The translations under genes and the position numbers were made by a program. Positions 25,279-34,307 of a stretch of DNA of 54,411 nt are shown in pieces. The notes beneath the pieces were generated by a model. It was not told the origin of the DNA. It saw only the letters and a program-made list of their open reading frames with translations, and did no database searches. How positions within the stretch are numbered: the stretch's first letter is position 1; every line of letters starts with the position of its first letter. The DNA is from Candidatus Rifleibacteriota bacterium. Its GTDB lineage: Bacteria > Muiribacteriota > Ozemobacteria > Ozemobacterales > Ozemobacteraceae. Where the stretch lies: positions 1 through 54,411 of the forward strand of contig JAHISQ010000063.1 of NCBI GenBank assembly GCA_018818125.1, read 5' to 3'.

Positions 25279-27488
25279 GTGTTTTGTTCGTAAGAAAATT
25301 CTGTGGATGTTGATTTTTTTACCAGCGGATCTTCAGCCCTTCTTCCAAAACCGAAGATGAATGCAACAAGAATCAACATTGATCCCGGAAATATCAGCCA
25401 GGGCGAGACGCCGAGTCCTGCCGGAATATAGCAGAATATAATCGCAATGAGCCCGACCAGTGCTGCGTATGGTGCCTGAGTCTTTACATGGTCTATGTGG
25501 TCAGACCCTGAAGCCATTGAAGACATGATGGTAGTGTCAGAAATTGGGCTGCAGTGGTCGCCAAATATCGACCCCTCAAGCACCGCGCCAATTGAAACCA
25601 GAATCATTTCTTTTACATAGAGCCCGGCTTCTGGAGCGTTCGGAAGCAATGCCAGTACTTCTTCGTAATGTTTAAGATTAAGCTGGTAGGCCAGGGGGAT
25701 GCTGATTGGCAGGAGAATCGCCATTGTACCCCAGCTGGTGCCGGTAGAAAACGAAACGAAGCAGGCTATGATAAAGATGATGGTTGGCAGCAGCCAGTAG
25801 GGTATTACCGCTGAAACCATTTTTACTATGTAGTCCGCGGTGTTCAGATCTTTACAGACGCCATTTATCGACCAGGCTAACATCATTATCATAACTGCCA
25901 TGATCAGAGTTCTTGCGCCATCTGTCCAGGCCTTCAGGCCTATGTTCAGGGTGATCAGACCCTGAATCATGCCGAGGAAAAGCGCGATAATGGACCCGAT
26001 TACACTTACCCAGATCAGGACTCTGGTTGAATCAGCACCACTGAAAGCGGTTCGGGCTCTCTCGGCAAATGGAAGAGCAGAGGGAGCAAGTTCCAGTTGT
26101 ACCAAAGCTCCTTCTTCCAGTTTCTCGATTTCAACCAGAGCTTCAGCTCCGCTTTTGCCAGACCAGCTGCTGTTTGAGTCATAATTGAGGCGCACAAAGC
26201 TGTTAGACTGATTCTCGATAACTGCGGTATTCGTATCAGCTGAAACGCTTTTGATTGTCCATGACTCTGTATTGGCGCTCACCTGATTTATGCTACCGTT
26301 GACCAGTCTGAAATGTGGGGCGAACATGCCGCCATCGCCAAGCAGTCCGATAAATGTGCCAAAAATAACTATAGCGATAGGAATGGCCGCATTATACCAG
26401 CGTTTAGGCATGTCTTTGGGGAGCTCTGGAGTGGCTGCTTCGGGGCTGCTGATCGGGTTGGCATTATCGCCAAGAACCTTGCCTTCATGTACCGCTCTTT
26501 GCTCAGCGGCCAGCATTGGCCCAAAGTCTCGGCGGGTGGAGCAGATTAGAAAGCCGAAGAAAAGCGAGAGCACACAATAAAATCTGAAAGGAATTGTCTG
26601 TAGGAACACCGAATAAAAATTGGTTTCGGCGATGCCAAGAGCTACGTAAGATTCTCTGATCAGGCCGATTTCGTAGCCTATCCAGGTTGACAATACCGCT
26701 ATGCCGGCGACCGGCGCAGCTGTGGAATCAACAATATAGCTGAGTTTCTCGCGCGAAATCTTGTTTTCATCTGTTATTGGGCGCATCGCGTTACCAACAA
26801 TGAGAGTGTTGGCGTAATCGTCGAAGAATATCAATATGCCCATGAGCCATGCGGAAAGCTGTGCGCTGCGTGGCCCGCGAACCCTTGCCGAAATCATTTC
26901 GACGATCCCCTGCATGCCGCCGGTGCGGTTGATAATACCTATCATGCCGCCGAGGCAGATTGAGAATATGATTATCGCTGCATGTCCACTGTCGGCAAGC
27001 GAATTGAGCAGGTATTTGTCGAGAGCACGCAAAAAACCGGTGAACGGGTTATAATTGAAAATGATACTGGCACCCAGCCAGATGCCTACGAACAGCGAGG
27101 TTATGACTTCCCGGCTTAGCAGTGCCAGTGCGATTGCAAAGAGGGGCGGCAGCAGCGATAACCAGCCAGGAATACAGCGCACAGTTGTGCTGGCGGTTTG
27201 ATTGCCAACTGTTAGATCTATTTTAGGATTTCCAGAGTCTGGAAACATGACCTTGATCTCTTTAAGGTCGCTTTCCAGGGAGACTCCAGAAATTACGGAT
27301 TTCCCGTCGATATCAACGCGATACAACACGGGTTTGTCGTTTTCATCGTTAAGGCCGCTGACACTTAATTTTGTATCGACCCCGGTAAGGGTAAAGGTCG
27401 GTGGACTGACCTGCAACTGGGCATTTGCCTGCACTGAAAAGCAGACAAACAAAAGTAATGTAAAAAATAATCTGGCTGAATATCTCAT
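25275..27488 (-). CDS. NhaC-family Na+/H+ antiporter with extracytoplasmic domains
   Basis: Membrane antiporter or related carboxylate/proton exchanger of the NhaC superfamily. FFDDYANTLIVGNAM, STAAPVAGIAVLSTW and GSIFGDHCSPISDTTIMSS are family signatures in the membrane core. Additions not usual in the family are a signal peptide (1-24), a beta-rich domain of about 80 residues before the first membrane helix, and a polar insert of about 95 residues (about 387-481) between helices. The frame starts at 27521, but the ATG at 27488 has GGAGAGA upstream and begins the signal peptide, so it is used (737 residues). The ion and any co-substrate are inferred. Confidence 0.85.
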   Translation of the reverse strand: MRYSARLFFTLLLFVCFSVQANAQLQVSPPTFTLTGVDTKLSVSGLNDENDKPVLYRVDIDGKSVISGVSLESDLKEIKVMFPDSGNPKIDLTVGNQTASTTVRCIPGWLSLLPPLFAIALALLSREVITSLFVGIWLGASIIFNYNPFTGFLRALDKYLLNSLADSGHAAIIIFSICLGGMIGIINRTGGMQGIVEMISARVRGPRSAQLSAWLMGILIFFDDYANTLIVGNAMRPITDENKISREKLSYIVDSTAAPVAGIAVLSTWIGYEIGLIRESYVALGIAETNFYSVFLQTIPFRFYCVLSLFFGFLICSTRRDFGPMLAAEQRAVHEGKVLGDNANPISSPEAATPELPKDMPKRWYNAAIPIAIVIFGTFIGLLGDGGMFAPHFRLVNGSINQVSANTESWTIKSVSADTNTAVIENQSNSFVRLNYDSNSSWSGKSGAEALVEIEKLEEGALVQLELAPSALPFAERARTAFSGADSTRVLIWVSVIGSIIALFLGMIQGLITLNIGLKAWTDGARTLIMAVMIMMLAWSINGVCKDLNTADYIVKMVSAVIPYWLLPTIIFIIACFVSFSTGTSWGTMAILLPISIPLAYQLNLKHYEEVLALLPNAPEAGLYVKEMILVSIGAVLEGSIFGDHCSPISDTTIMSSMASGSDHIDHVKTQAPYAALVGLIAIIFCYIPAGLGVSPWLIFPGSMLILVAFIFGFGRRAEDPLVKKSTSTEFSYEQNT

Positions 27489-27519
27489 TCTCTCTCCAAA
27501 AATTCTGTGGATAGGCTGC

Positions 27520-27549
27520 AAAATATCATTTTACGAGCTTGGATGACAA
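27520..27549 (-). promoter_or_regulatory. Possible promoter of the NhaC-type gene
   Basis: TTGTCA (27544-27549), 18-bp spacer and TATTTT (27520-27525), about 30 bp before the start codon. No terminator is visible after the pseudopilin operon upstream, so readthrough is also possible. Confidence 0.4.
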
Positions 27550-27578
27550 GATAATTAGCCAGAAAAGTGAAAGAAAGC

Positions 27579-28157
27579 TTACCAGTTAGCTAAGACATCT
27601 TCGCTTTTTCTCCAGCTGTTGGTTACTCCGGCGCCGATGGCCTCTTCTCTCACTGTAACCATGAAGTCCTGTGTGTGTGTCTGGGTTTTGTCGGTATAGC
27701 CTCTTGCCGGACATTCAACCGAGAGTGTTATATAGATAACCCCGCTGGCTGTGCCCTCTCGCGCCCATGTGAACTCTTTAAGATATCTGGTTAAAGGCTT
27801 GGTGTCGCCCGCTTCGCTTCGCGAAAAAACATTGCCATCGCGCGAATATGAGATGGCAATGTCGGCGGGGGGGGCACCGTTTTCTGCTTTTTTCGTTATG
27901 GTCATGTCGATGCCGTCTGCGCCAGAGTTGGCAGTGATGGTCTTGGCTCTGGCCATCGAGATGTCGCGTACCAGTCTTCTTCCTATGACTTCAACATCGG
28001 TTTTGGCCTGACCACGGGCTTCGGTAACCGACTGGTTGAAGTTAATCTGAGACCACGTTCTATAAATGCCATAGCCAACAATGGTGAACAGAGCACTTGC
28101 GACCATAATCTCAAGCAAGGTGAACGCCGATTTAGTTTTAATATTCCTGCTGGACAT
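27579..28157 (-). CDS. GspJ/PilW-like minor pseudopilin
   Basis: 192 residues beginning with a prepilin signal: a short basic leader, then KSA and the hydrophobic segment FTLLEIMVASALF with Glu at position 5. The residue before the cut is Ala rather than the usual Gly, which prepilin peptidases tolerate in some proteins. The rest is a beta-rich soluble domain with coherent spacing for GspJ/PilW. It is last in the operon, and its start overlaps the previous gene by 20 bp. No secretion ATPase, inner-membrane or outer-membrane component is in the window. Confidence 0.8.
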   Translation of the reverse strand: MSSRNIKTKSAFTLLEIMVASALFTIVGYGIYRTWSQINFNQSVTEARGQAKTDVEVIGRRLVRDISMARAKTITANSGADGIDMTITKKAENGAPPADIAISYSRDGNVFSRSEAGDTKPLTRYLKEFTWAREGTASGVIYITLSVECPARGYTDKTQTHTQDFMVTVREEAIGAGVTNSWRKSEDVLANW

Positions 28158-28566
28158 GAAGAAATGGTAGCTCCTCAGTTTTAGTGCTGTTGTTTAGCCC
28201 TGTAAATGTAATGACTGCTTTCATCTCAAGAACCTTGTCATCAAGTTTTGGTATTGCAAATACTTCAAGCTCAAAATCACGATATGTTCTTTGAGCCGCA
28301 ATCAATTGGGTCAGTGAAAAAGGGTAGGGCTGCCCAGCCAGCTTGTCGCCATCTCTCGATGTAAAGACTTCATCATATGGTCGCGAGAGAATTTCCTCTT
28401 TAACTGAGGCCAATATTGACTTGGCTAACGATATTTTTACGGTTTCAATTTCTTGCGCAGACTGCCATGCAAGAGCTTGGTATATCGGCACTATTGCTAT
28501 GGCAAATATGAAGGCTGCAATAAGCACTTCAAGCATAGAGTAGCCGTTACGGCTAGCGCTTTTCAT
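28138..28566 (-). CDS. GspI/PilV-like minor pseudopilin
   Basis: 142 residues, the usual size of GspI or PilV. The prepilin site RNG-YSMLEVLIAAFIFA has Gly at -1 and Glu at +5. A hydrophobic alpha1 helix is followed by a soluble region. Its start overlaps the large preceding gene by 14 bp, so translation is coupled. With its neighbours it gives an I-J-K-like set, the three proteins that form the tip of the pseudopilus in type II secretion. Confidence 0.82.
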   Translation of the reverse strand: MKSASRNGYSMLEVLIAAFIFAIAIVPIYQALAWQSAQEIETVKISLAKSILASVKEEILSRPYDEVFTSRDGDKLAGQPYPFSLTQLIAAQRTYRDFELEVFAIPKLDDKVLEMKAVITFTGLNNSTKTEELPFLHVQQEY

Positions 28567-31213
28567 ATTCGTATCGGCTCCATTGCTTGCCTAAGACTGC
28601 GTGATATCTTGCCGGATCATATTTGCCAACGTCACGTACTATTGACAGAAAAGTAGTTCTACAGGCTGGACCATTGTAAATGACGCTGACTGAATTGAAG
28701 TCGTTGCGTTCGAGTTCGTCCATTACCAGATTGCCATCAATGACTAATGGGTTAAAGGCTGTGTTCATAAGTGTTTTGTGAGAATAGCAAGCCGCCTCAA
28801 TTCTGCTGACGCCTTTTTTGACCATTATTGCTCCGTTACGTGCAATAAGGCCAAACACCGTATTCCCGTCTTTGCGCGAAATATTTCCGTTTACATTCAC
28901 GTTGAGACGGGAGACGATAAGCCCCGTACCTTCTACTGTCATTTCCGGTAGCGCAATGCTTTCATTGATAAAGTTTACGCCGTCAAGTTCGTAACCGCGG
29001 GCTTCAAAATCCTTTAAAAATTCTGCAGAGGTTTCATAGTAATATTTGGCTTTTTTTGCATACTGAAGGTCGCTATACAGTGCCGGGGGAAGAGTTCGTG
29101 GGTTAGAAGGGGCAAACATGGAGTTGGTTGCCTTGGTTCGACTGATTCTAACGCCGTATGGCTCTTCCATTCTTTGGTGGAATATTCTGATTTCTGATTT
29201 GTCAACATCTCTTAGGCTTTCAACGTCGAAATCCACCGTAGTGCTAGCAAGTGCAGCGGCGACATCAGCTGGAGGATTGTTAGGATCTATCGGGGTATCA
29301 ATAGCTGCTGGCGGCGGGTCTGGCATTGGTGGCGCATCCATCATGTCCATCAATTTGTCGCCGTCAAGATTTACCTTTGCTTCTAAGGATAATTTACTAT
29401 AGCGCTGAACCAGGTATCCCTCTAACTGAAGATTAAGTGGATACTCAAGCATATAATCGCCGAACAGGCAGGTTGGTGCCATCAAGCCCAGTTTGCTCTC
29501 TTTCAGGATATCCCACATGTTTACAAGGCCTTCTTCCTGAAACCTCTCGGTTGGCTGGGTTGGCAGGGTTGGCTCAAGTGGGATGTACACCGTTTCCATC
29601 GGCAATGGGTTATTTTTATTCAGCCAATTGAATCGCGGATCAATTTTGTTGTTGGGATCAAGCTGTATTCGGCTGGATTCATCGTTCATAAGTGCATTGT
29701 AATGGGTCGTATGAGCTTCTGTCAGGGCTCCAGTGAACAATGCCACCGCCATTTTTTTAGTGCCATTTATTCTTATCATTCCTGGAATCTGCGTTTTATC
29801 GTTTGTGGCCACCCCTCCAAAAGCGCTTTCAAGAATTTTGAAATCAAGTTGTTTGCTGTCTTCTCTGGGAATCGGGTGTATTGCCGACGATGCTGTCAAA
29901 CTACCAGGGTCAGTCCCGATAAATTTGATTTCTTTGTCATTACTGTTATTAACAAAAAAAACATATTCCGGTGCCACTGGCTGCATATCTGAAATTTTAA
30001 AAGGTCTTTCGGCTGTCAGCGTTCTTTTAATCAATCTGTCTTCCTGGGGTTCGTAAAAGACCTCAGCTGTTATCTGAACCGCACCTGTTTTTTCTACTGC
30101 CAGGTCGCCCTGCCATCCGTTAGGAAATTGTGAAGCATTATTAACGCTATTCCAGGCAGCTTGCAGGTAAGCAAGACATTTTGCGTCACTCCAGTAGTAA
30201 CTCATCCAGTCTGCGCTGCCGGTTATTTTTGTCAGTAGTTGGTGCACCGAAAATTCGGTCAGGTATGGTTTGGCCGTTTCCAGGATGGGCGCGAGAACGT
30301 CTTTGTAGATTTTAACTTCTATTGGATCTTGCCCTGGGAGGGGAAAGTCGATTCTCATTATTACAAGATCTACATAACCAGAGATCCCGATGTAATCGGT
30401 CGCCTGGGTTGCGCTGCCAGTAAATGGAACTCCAACCCTGTCAACCAAAGTTAAAGTCATTGAACCCTTGATTTTTATTTTGAACCACAGAATTTTTTTT
30501 TCAACTGTGAAGGAATCGGTTGTTTTTGACTGTGCGTGATTTGGTGGCAGCATTAAATTTAGCCGGTAATTGCTCATAAGTGTTGAGAAAGAAACATTAG
30601 AACCGGGATTCGCCGATATTTTTTCAATGAATTGGCCTATAGTGCACACGTCGCCGATTGCGAGCGGTTTCACTGGTTCCTTGTTTATGCCGGTTACATG
30701 GTATGGGCCGTCATCGTTCAACGCTGACATGGCAGCTGCTGAAGCAATTTTAGCTGAAAGTATTACAGTCCAGCTCCCATTGTCCTGCATCATACTCTGA
30801 AGACTGTCTAGATATTCGTTTCCGCTTGGACCCGCGCCAGAAATTATTGTCCCTAGATTCTTTTTTGTGTCTGGGAGGGTCATGGGAATGTCGAAACCAT
30901 CACCGTCAGATAACTCGTTACCATTATTGGAGAGCTTGCCGGAAACTCTCAAATTTTTATACCATTCATCTCCGGCTTTATTCATCTGATCGCTGATCAT
31001 TCTCAGGCCTACATTGACCGCCGCTTCAGCTACAGCCTCGGCTTTCGACTCATTGGACATCAGCCTTGTGCTCCACCTTCTGGCAGTTCTTGTTTTGGAG
31101 AAGAAGATTATCATCAATACCAGAACAGATAGAACACCGACCGCCACAAGAAAGGCAGACCCTTTTCTGGCTATGAAAGGGTTTGTTCTAACAATTTCAG
31201 CGTTACTTTTCAT
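28553..31213 (-). CDS. Very large PilX/GspK-like pseudopilin-type protein
   Basis: 886 residues. The N-terminus has a short basic leader, RKG, then SAFLVAVGVLSVLVLMIIFF: a prepilin-like helix without Glu5, the exception typical of GspK. EAVAEAAVNVGLRMI after it is the PilX/GspK-like region. The remaining 800 residues are not recognised and include a Pro-rich stretch (PPMPDPPPAAIDTPIDPNNPP) near 630. GspK is usually about 320 residues, so this carries a large extra extracellular part. GAGGAG precedes the ATG. Start and stop overlap the neighbours. Confidence 0.75.
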   Translation of the reverse strand: MKSNAEIVRTNPFIARKGSAFLVAVGVLSVLVLMIIFFSKTRTARRWSTRLMSNESKAEAVAEAAVNVGLRMISDQMNKAGDEWYKNLRVSGKLSNNGNELSDGDGFDIPMTLPDTKKNLGTIISGAGPSGNEYLDSLQSMMQDNGSWTVILSAKIASAAAMSALNDDGPYHVTGINKEPVKPLAIGDVCTIGQFIEKISANPGSNVSFSTLMSNYRLNLMLPPNHAQSKTTDSFTVEKKILWFKIKIKGSMTLTLVDRVGVPFTGSATQATDYIGISGYVDLVIMRIDFPLPGQDPIEVKIYKDVLAPILETAKPYLTEFSVHQLLTKITGSADWMSYYWSDAKCLAYLQAAWNSVNNASQFPNGWQGDLAVEKTGAVQITAEVFYEPQEDRLIKRTLTAERPFKISDMQPVAPEYVFFVNNSNDKEIKFIGTDPGSLTASSAIHPIPREDSKQLDFKILESAFGGVATNDKTQIPGMIRINGTKKMAVALFTGALTEAHTTHYNALMNDESSRIQLDPNNKIDPRFNWLNKNNPLPMETVYIPLEPTLPTQPTERFQEEGLVNMWDILKESKLGLMAPTCLFGDYMLEYPLNLQLEGYLVQRYSKLSLEAKVNLDGDKLMDMMDAPPMPDPPPAAIDTPIDPNNPPADVAAALASTTVDFDVESLRDVDKSEIRIFHQRMEEPYGVRISRTKATNSMFAPSNPRTLPPALYSDLQYAKKAKYYYETSAEFLKDFEARGYELDGVNFINESIALPEMTVEGTGLIVSRLNVNVNGNISRKDGNTVFGLIARNGAIMVKKGVSRIEAACYSHKTLMNTAFNPLVIDGNLVMDELERNDFNSVSVIYNGPACRTTFLSIVRDVGKYDPARYHAVLGKQWSRYEYEKR

Positions 31214-31986
31214 AATTGAAGCTCCTCTTCCACCTGTCGGATCCGACGAAGCACTTCTTCCATGGCCAGATTATTGTCATACCCCTTGTGATTTTTGATA
31301 AGATACTGTGCGATTGCTTCTTGCATAACCAAGTTTGTTCGGGCCTGATAATAGATCTTTTTCTGTTTGATTTTATCCAGGAAATCAGAGTTATGTTTCT
31401 GGTCGAAATGAGTTAAATCATTATCTCTCAATAATTCACCAAGCGTCGCTCCCCATTTAAAATAGTCTTCAATGTTTCCCAGGCTTTTGGCAAGGAAATG
31501 GCATTGTCGAATTGCAAAGAAACGTACTGTCAGGCTGCTGTTAGGATCGTTAGCGGCTTCTTCAAACGCTTCAAATGCCTTTAATCTATCTCCTTGCTGA
31601 AGATAATAGGAGCCGGTCTGAATCAAGGTGTCATTGCGCGCTTCATAAAGTCCTCGGGTTAGGGTGGCTATGCTTGTGTCGGCAATAAATTCGGCAAGCA
31701 GTATTTTGGCATCTTGTTGCATTTTCTTGCGATGTTCTTCGCGTGCTTCTTCAGCTTCGGCGGCTCCGCGAATTATGCGAGGCCCAACTCTTTGTGCGGA
31801 TCTTTGTGGCTGGGGTGGAGTTTGCTGATGTGTCTTTATTGGGTCTTCCTGTTTATGCGTAGCGCGACGGGGAGCTACCTCTCCTGATTGAGGCTTCGCT
31901 GGCTTGAAAAAAAACATGCCGACAAACATTAAGCCCAGAAGGACCAGGCCAATAACTATCATTACCTTGGTTCTGTCGTCATCCAC
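31210..31986 (-). CDS. Single-pass membrane protein heading the pseudopilin operon
   Basis: 258 residues, not recognised. One membrane helix (about 8-27) follows a short acidic N-terminus. Then come a basic, Pro/Gln-rich linker (about 30-70), a charged helix, and a helical region that resembles tetratricopeptide repeats (LKAFEAFEEAANDPN). The start is GTG at 31986, supported by GGAGAGA 5-8 bp upstream. Its stop overlaps the start of the 886-residue gene by 4 bp (ATGA). Its place suggests a membrane partner of the pseudopilins, but that is inference. Confidence 0.7.
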   Translation of the reverse strand: MDDDRTKVMIVIGLVLLGLMFVGMFFFKPAKPQSGEVAPRRATHKQEDPIKTHQQTPPQPQRSAQRVGPRIIRGAAEAEEAREEHRKKMQQDAKILLAEFIADTSIATLTRGLYEARNDTLIQTGSYYLQQGDRLKAFEAFEEAANDPNSSLTVRFFAIRQCHFLAKSLGNIEDYFKWGATLGELLRDNDLTHFDQKHNSDFLDKIKQKKIYYQARTNLVMQEAIAQYLIKNHKGYDNNLAMEEVLRRIRQVEEELQL

Positions 31987-32038
31987 TAGTTCTCTCCACT
32001 GGATCGTTTCTTAGCCATAAATTACACTTTTCAGCAAT

Positions 32039-32067
32039 TTTATCGCAAAAAATCACCAGGTGTACAA
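32039..32067 (-). promoter_or_regulatory. Predicted promoter of the pseudopilin operon
   Basis: TTGTAC (32062-32067), 17-bp spacer, GATAAA (32039-32044), about 50 bp before the GTG start. Confidence 0.5.
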
Positions 32068-32182
32068 CTGTCGCCAGAATACACCGTTCACAGACATTAC
32101 ATCATATCGCAAAGATCTGAGCAAATCAAGAAAACACCGTGAATATTCCGCTTTTTTCAGACAAACGAAAATATCATCTGGT

Positions 32183-32200
32183 GCAGAAGTTTTCTTCTGC
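32183..32200. repeat. Perfect inverted repeat upstream of the pseudopilin operon
   Basis: GCAGAAG/CTTCTGC (32183-32189 with 32194-32200) around TTTT. It lies about 115 bp upstream of the predicted promoter, with no T-run. It is the only other structure seen in the gene-free stretch 31987-32295, apart from the promoter and the terminator at 32238. It could be an operator. Confidence 0.4.
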
Positions 32201-32237
32201 CTTTACCATACTACGGAAAAAGCAGGCGGTATGTTGC

Positions 32238-32271
32238 AAAAAAAAAAGCCCCCAGGCTTACGCCTGAGGGA
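32238..32271 (-). terminator. Terminator after the glycine-zipper gene
   Basis: Stem of eight pairs with one mismatch (32249-32257 with 32262-32270) followed on the minus strand by ten Ts (32238-32247). Ts on the other side suggest weak activity in both directions. Confidence 0.85.
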
Positions 32272-32295
32272 ACTTTTTACTTGAGAACTTTTCGC

Positions 32296-34176
32296 TTACT
32301 GACCAGCCTGAGTTTTAAGGCTTTCGAATTCGGCTTTAGCCTTATTCATTTCCTGAGCTACTTTCATAGCATCAGCCTGACGACCCTGGGTGAGCATTTC
32401 GTTGTAGAGTTTGTAGAGTTCTTTGTATTTGGCTTCTGCAAGCTGAACTTCTGATGAGTATGTGCCCATCGGAGTTGCTTCGCCAGAGATTGTGATTTCA
32501 GGGGCCATAGCGCCAGAAACCGGGATTTCAGCTCCACCAGCCACTGAGCCTATGCTCACGGGACCAGATACCTGCTGGCCTGCAGCAGCGCCACCGAACG
32601 GATTGGAACCTACAGGCATTCCGATTGAGCCGTAGCTGTTGTTTTTGCCCTTGCCGAAGAGACCGGCAATTTTGTTTGCAGCCCAGTTACCCAGCATACC
32701 ACCGGCGATACCACCGATGATGGTGCCGAACGGCGGGAAGATCATTGATCCGAGCATTGCGCCTGCGGTAGAACCAATGGTCTGACCAGCTACGCCAACC
32801 CAGTTGATCTGCTTGAAGGCTTCTTTGATTGAGAATTTGCCGTTTTTAAGGTCGCCGGCGAGATAAGCACCTACAGAACCACCTACGATTGAGCCGAAGG
32901 TCGGGGCAAGAGCTGAAAGCACGCCACCAACAACCGGAATTGCAGTGAGGAAAGGTGTGAAGAATGAGCCAGCTGCCGCGCCAGTTACAGAACCAACCAC
33001 GCCACCGGCAAATTCGGCTGAAAGAACAGTTCTAACGGCTTTGCCAATGCTGGGTTTTTCACCGCTCATTATCTGAGTAGCGAGGTCAACACCAACAGTG
33101 ATTCCGGCTGTCATAAGGATGTTCTTTGCGCTGAAGCCTGATTTCAGACTGGTTTTAACATTCTGAACGCCTTCGTTAGTCATTGCTTTACCAGTTTCAT
33201 AACCTGATTTCAGGCCTGTAACTGTTTTGTCTTTCAGATTAGAAAGGAAACCCTTTTTGTCGGCTTTTGCAACTGAGCCAGTTCCCTGGTCGGTCTGTCC
33301 AGCCTGTGAAGCTTCCTGAGAAGCCTGAGCGCCTTCCTGTGAGGTCTGGCCACTCTGTGAACCTTCTTGTGAGGTTTCGCCACTCTGTGAAGTTTCGCCG
33401 CTCTGTGAAGCTTCCTGAGAAGCCTGAGCGCCGTCCTGTGAAGTTTCGCCGCTCTGTGCAGCGTCTGAAGAGCTGGAGCCCTTAACTTCTACGGGTTTTT
33501 TCTTGAACAGATTAGCGATTTTGTCTTTTGCACCCTTGAGCAGGTTGCCAATCTTGCTGCCACCAGTTTTAACTGTGTCAACAACTTTGCCGGCGCCATC
33601 TTTAACTACTTCGGTAGTTTTGGTGCCGAAAGCCTGACCATTGTCTTTGCCAGCGGTGAAGCTGTCTTTTACTTTCTGGCCATAAGAATTGAGCTCGTTC
33701 TTAATCCAGCTGCCTTCTGCTTTCGCGCCGCTGACAGCTGTAGAAGCGTCAGCTGCCTGAGCAGCAGTACCAGTTGTGGCAGCGGTAGAACCCTGCGATG
33801 CCTGAACGGAAGTCCCAGTTGTAGCAGCAGTGCTTGCCTGAGCAGCGGTGCCTGCCTGAGCAGCGGTGCCTGCCTGAGCGGCGGTGCCTGCTGTAGCAGC
33901 AGTGCCTGCAGTGCCAGTGCCATTAAAAGCCAGTTTGAGATACTGACTCATTTCGAGAGCCATCGGCTGACCATTAACGTAGCGAACGTTGTAATGTGTA
34001 GTCAAAGGACCGTTGTTAACGGTTACCCACTGACCGGGGGTTACGTTGATATTCTGTCCACCAACATTTACCTTGATAGCGCTGTACTCGGCCATCAACG
34101 GTGCTTCGAATAAGAAGCTGGCGATCAGAACAATACACAGCAATTTGCTGAGAACCTTGATAGTGCTGTTCCTCAT
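32296..34176 (-). CDS. Secreted repeat-rich glycine-zipper protein of unknown function
   Basis: 626 residues; no family recognised. A signal peptide (1-29) is followed by a beta-rich segment (30-85) with NVGGQNINVTPGQWVTV. Next come an Ala/Gly/Thr repeat of the type GTAAQA (86-141), a Lys-rich helical part (150-232) and a Ser/Gln/Glu/Gly repeat of the type SGETSQ (239-297). A glycine-zipper region (about 352-505) has many small-residue-xxx-small steps (GGVVGSVTGAAAGSF, GTIIGGIAGGMLGNW), then a C-terminal coiled helix (576-622). Glycine zippers pack membrane helices in channel- or outer-membrane-forming proteins. AGGAG precedes the ATG. It has its own promoter, a long structured leader and a strong terminator. 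Confidence 0.75.
   Translation of the reverse strand: MRNSTIKVLSKLLCIVLIASFLFEAPLMAEYSAIKVNVGGQNINVTPGQWVTVNNGPLTTHYNVRYVNGQPMALEMSQYLKLAFNGTGTAGTAATAGTAAQAGTAAQAGTAAQASTAATTGTSVQASQGSTAATTGTAAQAADASTAVSGAKAEGSWIKNELNSYGQKVKDSFTAGKDNGQAFGTKTTEVVKDGAGKVVDTVKTGGSKIGNLLKGAKDKIANLFKKKPVEVKGSSSSDAAQSGETSQDGAQASQEASQSGETSQSGETSQEGSQSGQTSQEGAQASQEASQAGQTDQGTGSVAKADKKGFLSNLKDKTVTGLKSGYETGKAMTNEGVQNVKTSLKSGFSAKNILMTAGITVGVDLATQIMSGEKPSIGKAVRTVLSAEFAGGVVGSVTGAAAGSFFTPFLTAIPVVGGVLSALAPTFGSIVGGSVGAYLAGDLKNGKFSIKEAFKQINWVGVAGQTIGSTAGAMLGSMIFPPFGTIIGGIAGGMLGNWAANKIAGLFGKGKNNSYGSIGMPVGSNPFGGAAAGQQVSGPVSIGSVAGGAEIPVSGAMAPEITISGEATPMGTYSSEVQLAEAKYKELYKLYNEMLTQGRQADAMKVAQEMNKAKAEFESLKTQAGQ
33286..33462 (-). 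repeat. In-gene repeat coding for SGETSQ/EGAQASQEASQ units
   Basis: Codes residues 239-297 of the glycine-zipper protein. Six-residue units of the form SGETSQ, SGQTSQ and EGSQ alternate with QASQEASQ, and the DNA repeats closely (CTGTGAAGTTTCGCC-like units). Copy number could change by slippage or recombination. Confidence 0.75.
33754..33921 (-). repeat. In-gene repeat coding for GTAAQA units
   Basis: Codes residues 86-141. Near-identical 18-bp units encode GTAAQA, then drift into STAATTGT variants. The DNA units GCCTGAGCAGCGGT are nearly perfect, so the array is probably young or kept uniform. Confidence 0.8.
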
Positions 34177-34203
34177 ACTAAATTCTCCTGAATCATTTGG
34201 ATT

Positions 34204-34253
34204 ACCCGAAAAAGAACCCGATAAACCCGATTCACCGACACAGACCTACCCGA
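34204..34253 (-). promoter_or_regulatory. Four TCGGGT boxes in the leader of the glycine-zipper gene
   Basis: On the coding strand TCGGGT occurs at 34248-34253, 34225-34230, 34216-34221 and 34204-34209, with a degenerate TCGGT at 34234-34238. All lie in the 5' untranslated region, between the hairpin at 34280 and the start codon. The same motif forms a palindrome at the gdhA promoter. Confidence 0.5.
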
Positions 34254-34279
34254 AATGTGCTTGTAAATCGATTTTTTCT

Positions 34280-34300
34280 AAGGGTGTACCCATCACCCTT
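34280..34300 (-). promoter_or_regulatory. Inverted repeat at the predicted transcription start of the glycine-zipper gene
   Basis: AAGGGTG/CACCCTT (34280-34286 with 34294-34300) with a 7-bp loop, starting about 8 bp downstream of the -10. It may be an operator, or a 5' stem that stabilises the mRNA. Confidence 0.5.
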
Positions 34301-34307
34301 GCATTCA

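Noticed and set aside
32183..32200. Intrinsic terminator
   Set aside because: The hairpin has no T-run on either strand.
33286..33921. CRISPR-like repeats in the glycine-zipper gene
   Set aside because: Repeats are in frame, have no spacers and code low-complexity protein.
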